A DNA stretch of 64,000 nt, taken from Streptomyces sp. S3(2020). Lineage in GTDB: Bacteria > Actinomycetota > Actinomycetes > Streptomycetales > Streptomycetaceae. Positions 53,926 to 61,854 of this stretch are shown here, one piece after another. Numbering within the stretch: position 1 is the first letter of the stretch; every line of letters starts with the position of its first letter. A program made the translations under genes and the position numbers. The stretch lies in NCBI RefSeq assembly GCF_013044505.1, contig NZ_JABERD010000019.1, positions 1-64,000 of the forward strand, in the 5' to 3' direction. Under the pieces are notes generated by a model. It was not told where the DNA came from. It ran no database searches and saw nothing but the letters and a program-made list of their open reading frames with translations.

Positions 53926-55056
53926 TCACCCGCGCCGATACGCCCCCACCGTGGAGAGCCCGGTCAGTGCCCTGCTGTTGTAGTCGAACAGGGCCTGGTT
54001 CTCCCAGGCGTTGCCCGAGCCCGGGTTCGCCGGGTCCCAGCCGTTGCCGGTGACCGCCGTCCACAGGCCCTCCCAGTACACGTACCCGAGGCCCCTGTTG
54101 CTGGGCGCCGCGGCCACCGTGTCGGCGATCGCCCTGATCCACGCGTCCTGGCCGGCGGGCGTGGCGGGGTAGCCGGAGGTGAGCTGGCTGCTGGAGTTGA
54201 CGATGTTGCCGGTGGAGTCCTTGTTGGCGAGGGTCCAGGGGTAGGCGGTCTCGACGACGATCGCCGGGGTGGCGTAGCGGTTGGTGACGAAGGCAAGGTT
54301 GGCGGCGAGCGCCGACAGTGTGCCGTGCCAGTACGGGTAGAAGGACAGGCCGATCACGTTCCAGGTCACGCCCCGTGAGCGCATGTTGTCGAAGAACCAC
54401 TGGTAGAGGCTCTGCGTGCCGCCGTTGGCCAGGTGCAGGACCGTCCGGACGCCGGAGGTCGTCGCACGGGCGGCGTTGGTGCCGGACTTGAGGAAGGCCG
54501 CCAGGTTGTCCAGGTGCTCCCAGTTGCCGTCCGGCCAGAGCATGCCGCCGTTGAGCTCGTTGCCGATCTGGACCAGATCGGCGGGCGTGCCCTGGGAGAC
54601 CAGGGCGCCGAGGACGTCGGCGGTGTGGTTGTAGACGGCCGTGGACAGCTGCGAGACGGAGTACGAGGACCAGGCGGCGGGCTTGGTCTGGGTGCCGGGG
54701 TCGGCCCAGGTGTCCGAGTAGTGGAAGTCGATGATCAGCTTGATGCCCTGCGCGCTCAGCCGCCTGGCCAGCGGCAGGATGCGGGCCTTGTTGTTGTAGC
54801 CGTCCGCGGGGTTCACCCACACCTTCAGCCGGGCGTGCGAGATGCCGACCGTGCCGAGGAGGGCGACTGGGTCGACCCTGGTGCCGGCGGAGTTGTAGTA
54901 GACCCCGCCGTAGGCCTCGGACTTGGGCAGGGTGGAGATGTCGATGCCACGGACCGAGAGGGTGGTCGCGGCGGCGGCCGGGGTGACGGTGGCGCCCAGA
55001 GCCACGGGGGCGGCCGTGGAGACGGCGGCGGCTTTGAGGATCGTACGACGGCGCAT
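53926..55056 (-). CDS. GH53 arabinogalactan endo-beta-1,4-galactanase (copy 1)
   Basis: A 376-residue secreted enzyme cutting beta-1,4-galactan. Twin-arginine-type signal (RRRTILKAAAVS, cleavage near AAAA). GH53 motifs: GIDISTLPKSEA, HARLKVWVNPADGYNNK, IIDFHYSDTWADPG, acid/base Glu in QIGNELNGGMLWPDG, nucleophile Glu in VVETAYPW, and the C-terminal GLGYVYWEGLW. The ATG at 55056 follows GGAAGGAAG. It is about 60% similar by eye to the adjacent copy 2 and differs in loops near the active site, suggesting duplication with divergence. Confidence 0.93.
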   Translation of the reverse strand: MRRRTILKAAAVSTAAPVALGATVTPAAAATTLSVRGIDISTLPKSEAYGGVYYNSAGTRVDPVALLGTVGISHARLKVWVNPADGYNNKARILPLARRLSAQGIKLIIDFHYSDTWADPGTQTKPAAWSSYSVSQLSTAVYNHTADVLGALVSQGTPADLVQIGNELNGGMLWPDGNWEHLDNLAAFLKSGTNAARATTSGVRTVLHLANGGTQSLYQWFFDNMRSRGVTWNVIGLSFYPYWHGTLSALAANLAFVTNRYATPAIVVETAYPWTLANKDSTGNIVNSSSQLTSGYPATPAGQDAWIRAIADTVAAAPSNRGLGYVYWEGLWTAVTGNGWDPANPGSGNAWENQALFDYNSRALTGLSTVGAYRRG

Positions 55057-55164
55057 GCGGGTGCTTCCTTCCACAGTGGTCGGAGAGTCGAGCGACGTAC
55101 GTGCGTGTGCTGGAGCGGCCGTCGGCGGCCCGGCGACCGCCGACGGAACACTGACGAAGGGGAG

Positions 55165-56313
55165 TTACGACCGGTAGCGGCCCAGGGTCCGCAGCCCCGG
55201 CAGCGCCCTGTCCGCGAAGTCGAACAGCGCCAGGTTCTCCCACGCGTTGCCCGAGCCCGGGTCCTGCGGGTTCCAGCCGCTGCCCGCGCGGTAGGTCCAC
55301 ACGCCTTCCCAGTAGCAGTAGCCGAGGCCCAGCCCGTCGGGGACGGCGGCGGCGAGGTCGGCGACCGCACGCAGCCAGGCGGCCTGCCCCTCGGGGGTCG
55401 CGGGGAAGCCGGGGGTCAGCTGCGAGGGGCTGTTGAGGATGTCGTTGATGTCGTCCTCGCTGCCCAGCGTGAACGGGTACGCCGTCTCGGCGATCACGAC
55501 CGGCTTGCCGTAACGGGCGGTGAGATCCGCGAAGTTGGCGGCGGCGGTCTCCAGGGTGCCGTGCCAGAACGGGTAGTACGACTGGGCGATGATGTCGAAG
55601 TCGAGGCCGTAGGACACCGCGGTGTCGAACCACCAGCGGGACGTGCCGTTGTCGCCGCCCGAGGCGATGTGCAGCATCGTGCGGATCCGCGGCGAGCTGT
55701 CACGGGCGGCGCTCAGACCGGCCTTGAGCAGCGCGGCGAGATTGCCCCAACCACCGCTGTCACTGCCCCAGTTCTTGCCCTCGGGCCAGAGCATGCCGCC
55801 GTTGATCTCGTTGCCGACCTGGACGAGGTCGGCCGGGGTGCCCTGCCGCTTCAGGGCACCGAGGACGTCGGCCGTGTGGTCGTAGACGGCCCGTGTCAGA
55901 CCGGTGATGTCCAGGTCCGCCCATGCGGCCGGCTTCGTCTGGTGCGCCGGGTCGGCCCACGTGTCGGAGTAGTGGAAGTCGATCCAGATGCCGATGCCGG
56001 CCCGTCTCAGACGGCGGGCGAGCGGGAGAACACGGGCCTTGTTGTTGTAGCCGTCGACCGGGTCGACCCACACCTTCAGCCGGGCGTGGGTGATCCCCGC
56101 GTGCGCGAGGAGACGGATCGGGTCCTCGCGGCGGCCGTCGGCCGTGCGGTACACGGCGCCGTGGTCCTCGTTCTTGGGCAGCGAGGAGATGTCCATGGCG
56201 CGGATGTCCAGCCCACGTCGGCTCCCCGCGGAGGCGGCCGCGGGGGCCGCCCCCAGCACGGGAACGGCCAGCGCGGCGGCTCCCGCAGCGGTGAGAACAC
56301 TGCGTCTACGCAT
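55165..56313 (-). CDS. GH53 arabinogalactan endo-beta-1,4-galactanase (copy 2)
   Basis: A 382-residue secreted enzyme of the same family. Tat-like signal (MRRRSVLTAAGAAALAV, cleavage near AASA). Motifs: MDISSLPKNEDHGA, HARLKVWVDPVDGYNNK, FHYSDTWADP, QVGNEINGGMLWPEG (acid/base), VIAETAYPF (nucleophile), GLGYCYWEGVW. It carries a short insertion after the acid/base region (KNWGSDSGGWGN). It lies 108 bases upstream of copy 1 and directly downstream of the GH42 gene on the same strand, forming a galactan-degrading operon. Confidence 0.93.
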   Translation of the reverse strand: MRRRSVLTAAGAAALAVPVLGAAPAAASAGSRRGLDIRAMDISSLPKNEDHGAVYRTADGRREDPIRLLAHAGITHARLKVWVDPVDGYNNKARVLPLARRLRRAGIGIWIDFHYSDTWADPAHQTKPAAWADLDITGLTRAVYDHTADVLGALKRQGTPADLVQVGNEINGGMLWPEGKNWGSDSGGWGNLAALLKAGLSAARDSSPRIRTMLHIASGGDNGTSRWWFDTAVSYGLDFDIIAQSYYPFWHGTLETAAANFADLTARYGKPVVIAETAYPFTLGSEDDINDILNSPSQLTPGFPATPEGQAAWLRAVADLAAAVPDGLGLGYCYWEGVWTYRAGSGWNPQDPGSGNAWENLALFDFADRALPGLRTLGRYRS

Positions 56314-56339
56314 GTCAGGGTCCTTTCACAGAGCAAAAA

Positions 56340-56404
56340 ACAGAGATGTCGTCTCACAGAGCGAGAACAGAGATGTCGGCTCACAGGGCAAGAACAGAGA
56401 TGTC
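56340..56404. repeat. 27-bp tandem repeat between GH42 and GH53 genes
   Basis: The core ACAGAGATGTC recurs at 56340, 56367 and 56394, exactly 27 bases apart, with TCACAGRGC between copies; a partial copy precedes it near 56326. The array fills the gap between the GH42 stop (56403) and the GH53 start (56313). Confidence 0.92.
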
Positions 56405-58391
56405 AGCGAGGCTCGCGGAACACCTCGACCGCACCCGCCGGCACAGCGGCCTGACCGCCGTCCGGCAGCACGACCTTCACCTCGACGCCGGTGTGGTTGA
56501 CGGCGAACCGGTACGTCCCCGACTCGCCCTCCCGTAAGACGAGTTCGACGTCCCGGGGCAGCGCGGCGGGCGTGATGCCGGCGTCCGTGAGCGCCAGGTC
56601 CACGACCGCCGCCGCCCCGTCGCCGGTGAGCCGGGTCGCCAGGTACCAGGCCACACCGTCGCCGAGCGGGCGCCGGGTGAGCGCCGGCCGTCCCGCCGTA
56701 CGCCCGTCGGCGAAGACGGCGACCGTCTCGCAACCGTCGCCGGGGACGACGTACTCGGACCACAGGTCGGCCTCGTACGCCTCCCCTCGCAGGGTCCGTA
56801 CGGTGACCCGCTCGCCCGGCAGCAAGGGGTCGAACTCCTCGACGGTCAGCCCCAGTACGTCCCGCATCGCACCCGGATGCGCCCCGGGGTGCACCGCGTC
56901 GTGCTCGTCGACGATGCCGGAGAAGAACGAGACGAGCAGGGTGCCGCCGCCCGAGACATACCGCGCCACCGCCTCGGCGAAGGACGCCGGAGCCGAGTAC
57001 AGCTGCGGCACGACGAGCAGCGGATACCGCGCGGGGTCGAGCCCGGCCACGCCCTCCGGAGGGAAGAAGTCCACCGTCAAGTGCCGGTCGTACAGGGCCT
57101 CGTAGAAGGAGTCCAGCCGCTCCCGCGCGTCCAGGTCCGCACTGGGATGCCACTCCAGGCCTTGCGCCCACCAGGACTCCCACGACCAGACCATGGCCAC
57201 GTCCGCGCGGGTGCGGGTGCCGCGCAGGTCGGCCAACTCGCCTACGCGTGAGCCGAGTTCGACGACCTCCTGCCAGACCCGCGTCGAGGTCCCGCCGTGC
57301 GGCAGCATCGCCGAGTGGAACTTCTCGGCGCCCCATCGGGACTGCCGCCACTGGAAGAACATCGCGCCCTCGGAGCCGCGCGCCACGTGCGAGAGGGAGT
57401 TGCGGGCCATCTGCCCGGGCTCCTTGGCAGGGTTGTGGGGCTGCCAGTTGACGGCCGAGGTGGAGTGTTCGAGGAGCAGCCACGGGTTGCCGCCGGCCAG
57501 CGAGCGGGTCAGGTCGGCGGCGAGGGCGAGGTTGACGTGGGTGCGGCGGCCGTCGGTGATCAGATAGTGGTCGTTGGTGACGAGGTCGACCTCGCGGGCC
57601 CAGGCCCAGTAGTCGACCGAGGAGCACTGGCTCGGCGCGACCATGAAGTTGGTGGTGACCGGGACGCCGGGGGAGAGGCGGTGCAGGATGTCCCGCTCGG
57701 CGGTGAAGTTGGCGCGTGCCTGGGCGTCGGCGAAGCGCCGGAAGTCCAGCTGCTGGGCGGGGTTGGTGACGGTGGGTGTGGCGCGGGGCACCCCGATCTC
57801 GTCCCAGTCGCCGTACTGCTGGCCCCAGAAGGCCGTGCCCCAGGCCTGGTTGAGGGCGCCGAGGGTGCCGTAGCGGTCCATCAGCCAGTGCCGGAAGGCC
57901 ACCGCGCAGGTGTCGCAGAAGCAGCTCATCACCGGAGCGCCGTACTCGTTGTGGACGTGCCACAGCGCGACCGCCGGATGACGGCCGTACCGCTCGCCCA
58001 GCCGGGAGGCGATCTCCTGCGAAGCCGCCCGGTAGTGCGGGTTCGAGTGGCAGATCGCCCCGCGTGACCCGAACGCCAGCCGCACCCCCTCCCGCGTCAC
58101 CGGCAGCGCCTGCGGATGCGCGCGGTAGAACCACGCGGGCGGTACGACGGTCGGGGTCGCCAGGGCCACGCCGATGCCCGCCGAGTCGAGCAGGCCGATG
58201 ATCCGGTCCAGCCATGCGAAGTCGTACGTCCCGCACCGGGGTTCCAGCCGCGCCCAGGCGAAGACGCCGAGCGAGACCAGCGTGACACCGGCCTCCCGCA
58301 TCAGCCGTACGTCCTCCTCCCACACCTCTTCCGGCCACTGCTCGGGGTTGTAGTCACCTCCGAAAGCGAGTGGCTGACCGTCGTACGGCAT
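56403..58391 (-). CDS. GH42 beta-galactosidase
   Basis: A 662-residue cytoplasmic beta-galactosidase (no signal peptide). N-terminal GGDYNPEQWPEEVWEEDVRL is the family hallmark; acid/base Glu in ALWHVHNEYGAP, zinc-binding cysteines in SCFCDTC, nucleophile Glu in NPWLLLEHSTSAVNWQPHN. A trimerisation domain (YPLLVVPQLYSAP, GGTLLVSFFSGIVDEHD) and a beta-sandwich C-terminus follow. The ATG at 58391 has GGGAG seven bases upstream. It hydrolyses imported galacto-oligosaccharides made by the secreted GH53 enzymes. Confidence 0.95.
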   Translation of the reverse strand: MPYDGQPLAFGGDYNPEQWPEEVWEEDVRLMREAGVTLVSLGVFAWARLEPRCGTYDFAWLDRIIGLLDSAGIGVALATPTVVPPAWFYRAHPQALPVTREGVRLAFGSRGAICHSNPHYRAASQEIASRLGERYGRHPAVALWHVHNEYGAPVMSCFCDTCAVAFRHWLMDRYGTLGALNQAWGTAFWGQQYGDWDEIGVPRATPTVTNPAQQLDFRRFADAQARANFTAERDILHRLSPGVPVTTNFMVAPSQCSSVDYWAWAREVDLVTNDHYLITDGRRTHVNLALAADLTRSLAGGNPWLLLEHSTSAVNWQPHNPAKEPGQMARNSLSHVARGSEGAMFFQWRQSRWGAEKFHSAMLPHGGTSTRVWQEVVELGSRVGELADLRGTRTRADVAMVWSWESWWAQGLEWHPSADLDARERLDSFYEALYDRHLTVDFFPPEGVAGLDPARYPLLVVPQLYSAPASFAEAVARYVSGGGTLLVSFFSGIVDEHDAVHPGAHPGAMRDVLGLTVEEFDPLLPGERVTVRTLRGEAYEADLWSEYVVPGDGCETVAVFADGRTAGRPALTRRPLGDGVAWYLATRLTGDGAAAVVDLALTDAGITPAALPRDVELVLREGESGTYRFAVNHTGVEVKVVLPDGGQAAVPAGAVEVFREPR

Positions 58392-58433
58392 GGGTGGACT
58401 CCCGGGGGATCGGCAAGAGGGCGCCCCGATATC

Positions 58434-58447
58434 TGTGATCGTGCACA
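58434..58447. promoter_or_regulatory. Operator at GH42 promoter
   Basis: TGTGATCGTGCACA, the exact reverse complement of the operator at 58533-58546. On the minus strand it follows the -10 of the GH42 promoter by two bases. The TGTG...CACA ends make it partly palindromic. A LacI-family repressor encoded nearby is the likely ligand. Confidence 0.75.
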
Positions 58448-58448
58448 A

Positions 58449-58477
58449 CGTCTAGATCACCTGAAATCCGCGAGCAA
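58449..58477 (-). promoter_or_regulatory. GH42/GH53 operon promoter
   Basis: On the minus strand, TTGCTC (58477-58472) and TAGACG (58454-58449) are separated by 17 bases. The operator begins two bases past the -10, covering the expected transcription start. Confidence 0.65.
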
Positions 58478-58504
58478 CAAGTAGGTAACCCGACGTTCCC
58501 GCCA

Positions 58505-58533
58505 TTGACAAGGGGTTGAAACGCTTCTCTACT
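58505..58533 (+). promoter_or_regulatory. Sugar transporter operon promoter
   Basis: TTGACA (58505-58510), a 17-base spacer and TCTACT (58528-58533) form a strong housekeeping-type promoter. The spacer contains GAAACGCTTC (58518-58527), a LacI/GalR-like half-palindrome centred on CG. Confidence 0.75.
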
Positions 58534-58546
58534 GTGCACGATCACA
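58533..58546. promoter_or_regulatory. Operator at transporter promoter
   Basis: TGTGCACGATCACA begins at the last base of the -10 box, overlapping the start site. The 16 bases TGTGCACGATCACAGA are identical to those following the -10 of the divergent GH42 promoter. Confidence 0.78.
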
Positions 58547-58632
58547 GAGCCGACCGGCGTTCACGCGCAGCCCCTCGGCGATCGAGAAACGCACTGCCGC
58601 AGCGGGCTCGTTCTCAGTCAGGGGAGAGGGAC

Positions 58633-59979
58633 ATGTCGATGCACAGCCCCCGGATCAGCAGGCGCACCATGCTCGCCGGGGCCGCGGCCCTGGGCCTCAC
58701 CGGAGGCCTCGCCGCGTGCGGTGGCTCCGACGACAGTGACGACTCCGGGAAGAACGACGGCGACACCACCGAGCCCGTCAAGCTGACCTACTGGTCGTGG
58801 GCGCCCAACATGGAGAAGGTCGCCGCGATCTGGAACAAGAAGAACCCGAACGTCACCGTCACCGTCTCCAAGCAGGCCGGCGGCGGCGAGATCGTCGCCA
58901 AGCTGATCACCGCGAAGAAGGCGGGCAACGCCCCCGACCTCATCCAGGCCGAGTACCAGTCCCTGCCGACCCTGGTCTCCAACGACGTGCTCGCCGACAT
59001 CGCCAAGTACGCCGATGACGCCAAGTCCGAGTTCGCCGAGGGCCTCTGGGGCATGGTCACGCTCGGCACCGACGCGGTCTACGCGATCCCGCAGGACTCC
59101 GGGCCGCTGATGTTCTACTACCGCGAGGACCTCTTCAAGCAGCACGGACTCAGCGTCCCGAAGACCTGGACGGAGTTCGCGGAGACGGCCCGAGCCGCCA
59201 GGAAGGCGCTGCCCGACGCCTACTTGACCACGTTCTCCGCCAACGACCCCGGTCTGTTCGCCGGGTTGGCCCAACAGGCCGGAGCCAAGTGGTGGACCGT
59301 CGACGGCGGCGGCCAGTGGACCGTGGGCATCGACGACGCCGCCACCCGGCAGGTCACCGAGTTCTGGGGCGGCCTGGTCCAGGAGGGCGTCATCGACAAC
59401 CAGCCGATGTACACCCCGGCCTGGAACAACGCCCTCAACAAGGGCACCCACATCGGCTGGGTCTCCGCCGTGTGGGCACCCGGTGTGCTGGTCTCCGCCG
59501 CCCCCGACACCAAGGGCAAGTGGCGGATGGCCCCGCTGCCGCAGTGGCGGGCGGGCGACGACGTCACGGGCAGCTGGGGCGGCTCGTCCACCGCGGTCTC
59601 CACCGACTCCGAGCACGCGGAGGCGGCGGCGAGGTTCGCGCGCTGGATCAACACCGACCCGGAGGCGCTGGCCGCGCTGGTGAAGCAGGTCGCGATCTAT
59701 CCGGCCGCCACCAAGGGGCAGTCCGGCTCGATCCTGACCACACCGGAGTTCTTCCCGAACCAGCCCGACTTCTACGACACGGCCGCCGACATCGCCGCCA
59801 CCACGGCGCCCGCCGCGTGGGGTCCCAACGTCACGATCGCCTACACCACCTTCAACGACGCCTTCGGCAAAGCCACCAAGGCGAAGAAGGAGGCCCAGTT
59901 CCTGACCGCCCTGACCGACATGCAGTCGAAGACCTTCTCCGACATGAAGAAGCAGGGCTTCAAGGTGACCGAGGCATGA
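58633..59979 (+). CDS. Sugar ABC transporter substrate-binding lipoprotein
   Basis: A 448-residue family-1 extracellular sugar-binding protein. The signal has twin arginines (ISRRTMLAGAAALGL) and a lipobox LAAC, so it may be Tat-exported. The mature part has LTYWSWAPNMEKVAAIWNKK, DLIQAEYQSLPTLVSNDVL and QDSGPLMFYYREDLFKQHGL, the binding-protein type seen with maltose or galacto-oligosaccharides. Start ATG at 58633 after GGGGAGAGGG. It is first in an operon with two permeases and a LacI gene, facing the galactanase operon, so galacto-oligosaccharide is the likely ligand. Confidence 0.9.
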   Translation: MSMHSPRISRRTMLAGAAALGLTGGLAACGGSDDSDDSGKNDGDTTEPVKLTYWSWAPNMEKVAAIWNKKNPNVTVTVSKQAGGGEIVAKLITAKKAGNAPDLIQAEYQSLPTLVSNDVLADIAKYADDAKSEFAEGLWGMVTLGTDAVYAIPQDSGPLMFYYREDLFKQHGLSVPKTWTEFAETARAARKALPDAYLTTFSANDPGLFAGLAQQAGAKWWTVDGGGQWTVGIDDAATRQVTEFWGGLVQEGVIDNQPMYTPAWNNALNKGTHIGWVSAVWAPGVLVSAAPDTKGKWRMAPLPQWRAGDDVTGSWGGSSTAVSTDSEHAEAAARFARWINTDPEALAALVKQVAIYPAATKGQSGSILTTPEFFPNQPDFYDTAADIAATTAPAAWGPNVTIAYTTFNDAFGKATKAKKEAQFLTALTDMQSKTFSDMKKQGFKVTEA

Positions 59980-60014
59980 CGAACCCGCCGCTCACGAAGG
60001 TGGCCGAGGCATGA
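59976..60014 (+). CDS. 12-codon mini-ORF linking binding-protein and permease genes
   Basis: ATG at 59976 overlaps the binding-protein stop as ATGA, and the mini-ORF's own TGA overlaps the permease ATG at 60011 as ATGA. It encodes MTNPPLTKVAEA. The 19 bases AAGGTGRCCGAGGCATGAC occur at both junctions (59962-59980 and 59997-60015, one mismatch), so it looks like a short duplication of the gene junction. It may simply pass ribosomes onward. Confidence 0.45.
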   Translation: MTNPPLTKVAEA

Positions 60015-61006
60015 CCAGCGCCCCGCTCAAGGGCTCCGACCGCACCCCGGTCGGGCCCTCGGCGGACGGCGCCGGCCCGGGTGACGCCGTCCGCCCCCGC
60101 CGCCCGCCACGCCCCGGCCGCAGCGCGCCCTACTGGTTCCTGATGCCGACGCTGGTGCTGTTCGCCGCCTTCACCGTCGTCCCCATCGGCTACGCGATCT
60201 GGCTGAGCCTGCACAAGGTCCAGGTCAAGGGCATGGGACTCGGCAAGGGCGCGCGCGAGGAGGTCTGGAACGGCATCGGCAACTACACCGCCGTACTCCA
60301 CGACTCCGGGTTCGGCCACAGCGTCCTGCGCGCCTTCGGCTACGGCCTCATCGTCATCCCGACCATGCTCGGCCTGGCCCTCGTCCTCGCCCTGATGCTG
60401 GACACCCCGAGGGCCCGCAGCGCCCCCTTCGCCCGCCTGATGATCTTCCTGCCGTACGCCGTGCCCGGCATCATCGCGGCCCTGATGTGGGGCTTCCTCT
60501 ACCTCCCGGACGTCAGCCCCTTCTACTACCTGCTGCGCACGTTCGACCTGCCGCAGCCCGACCTGTTCGCCGACCGCAACCTCTACCTCTCCTTCGCCAA
60601 CATCGCGGTCTGGGGCGGCACCGGCTTCAACATGATCGTCATCTACACCGCCCTGAAGGCGATCCCGCAGGAGATCTACGAGGCGGCCCGTATCGACGGC
60701 GCCTCCGACCTCAAGATCGCAACTCGGCTGAAGATCCCGATCGTCATGCCCTCACTGGTGCTGACCTTCTTCTTCTCGGTGATCGCCACCCTCCAGGTCT
60801 TCACCGAGCCGATGGCACTCAGGCCCCTGACCAACGGACTGCCCGCCGACTGGAGCCCGTTGATGGCCATCTACGACAGCGCCTTCCTCCAGTCCGACAT
60901 CTACGGCGCCTCCGCCACCACCGTCGTACTGGCCCTGGCCACGTTCCTCGTCTCCTTCGCCCTGCTGCGCGTCGCCGACCGCCACACCAGGGAGGACCAG
61001 CGATGA
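60011..61006 (+). CDS. Sugar ABC transporter permease (MalF-like)
   Basis: A 331-residue permease. An N-terminal Pro/Arg-rich tail, then TM1 (PYWFLMPTLVLFAAFTVVPI) and five more helices. The EAA motif is EAARIDGASDLKIATRLKIPIVMPSL. The pattern NLYLSFANIAVWGGTGFNMI before the EAA loop is typical of MalF/UgpA-like subunits. ATG at 60011; its stop overlaps the next permease start. It works with the second permease and an ATPase encoded elsewhere. Confidence 0.92.
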   Translation: MTSAPLKGSDRTPVGPSADGAGPGDAVRPRRPPRPGRSAPYWFLMPTLVLFAAFTVVPIGYAIWLSLHKVQVKGMGLGKGAREEVWNGIGNYTAVLHDSGFGHSVLRAFGYGLIVIPTMLGLALVLALMLDTPRARSAPFARLMIFLPYAVPGIIAALMWGFLYLPDVSPFYYLLRTFDLPQPDLFADRNLYLSFANIAVWGGTGFNMIVIYTALKAIPQEIYEAARIDGASDLKIATRLKIPIVMPSLVLTFFFSVIATLQVFTEPMALRPLTNGLPADWSPLMAIYDSAFLQSDIYGASATTVVLALATFLVSFALLRVADRHTREDQR

Positions 61007-61854
61007 CGACCCCCGCCGAGCGCACCCGGCGCACCGCCTGGGTCCCCACCCTCGTCCTGATCCTCGGCGCCCTGTACTGCCTGGTCCCCATCGCCTGGGT
61101 GGTCATCGCGGCCACCAAGAACCGCGCCGAGCTCTTCTCCACCTTCACCTTCGCCCCCGGCACCGGCTTCCTCGACAACATCAGCGAGCTCACCACGTAC
61201 CGCGACGGCATCTACTGGCGCTGGATGCTCAACTCCGCCTTCTACGCGGGCCTGGGCGCCCTGCTCTCCGCCGCGGTCTCCGCGGCCGGCGGCTACGCGC
61301 TGGGCCGGTTCGCCTTCCGCGGCCGGGAGGCGATCTTCAAGCTGATCCTGGCCGGCGTCCTGGTCCCGGGCATCGTCCTCGCCGTACCCCAGTACCTGCT
61401 GCTCTCCGAACTGGGCCTCGCCGACTCGTACTGGTCGATGCTGCTGCCGTCGATCCTCTCCCCGTACGGCGTCTACCTGGTCCGCGTCTACGCGGCCGCG
61501 TCCGTGCCCGCCGAACTGATGGAGGCGGCCCGCATGGACGGGGCGAGCGAGTGGCGGATCTTCTCCCGGGTCGCGGTGCCGATGATGATCCCGGGCCTGA
61601 TCACGGTGTTCCTCTTCCAGTTCGTCGGCATCTGGAACAACTTCCTGCTGCCGTACGTCATGCTGGCCGACGACGAGAAGTTCCCGATCACCCTCGGCCT
61701 CTACACGCTCCTGGCCCAAGGCGCTTCGCAGCCCGCCCTCTACACCCTGGTCGTCACCGGCTGTCTGCTGGCGGTCCTCCCGCTGATCGCGCTCTTCCTG
61801 GTGATCCAGCGCTTCTGGTCGCTTGACCTGTTGAGCGGCTCGATCAAATCTTGA
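61003..61854 (+). CDS. Sugar ABC transporter permease (MalG-like)
   Basis: A 283-residue permease with six helices. The EAA motif is EAARMDGASEWRIFSRVAVPMMIPGL, and SILSPYGVYLVRVYAAASVP precedes it, as in MalG-type subunits. ATG at 61003 overlaps the preceding stop, and the LacI gene start overlaps its own 3' end. No ATPase gene follows; in Streptomyces the shared ATPase MsiK energises such importers (family knowledge). Confidence 0.93.
   Translation: MTTPAERTRRTAWVPTLVLILGALYCLVPIAWVVIAATKNRAELFSTFTFAPGTGFLDNISELTTYRDGIYWRWMLNSAFYAGLGALLSAAVSAAGGYALGRFAFRGREAIFKLILAGVLVPGIVLAVPQYLLLSELGLADSYWSMLLPSILSPYGVYLVRVYAAASVPAELMEAARMDGASEWRIFSRVAVPMMIPGLITVFLFQFVGIWNNFLLPYVMLADDEKFPITLGLYTLLAQGASQPALYTLVVTGCLLAVLPLIALFLVIQRFWSLDLLSGSIKS

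Noticed and set aside
56326..56404. CRISPR array
   Set aside because: The repeats are only 27 bases apart with similar sequence between them, no unique spacers and no cas genes.
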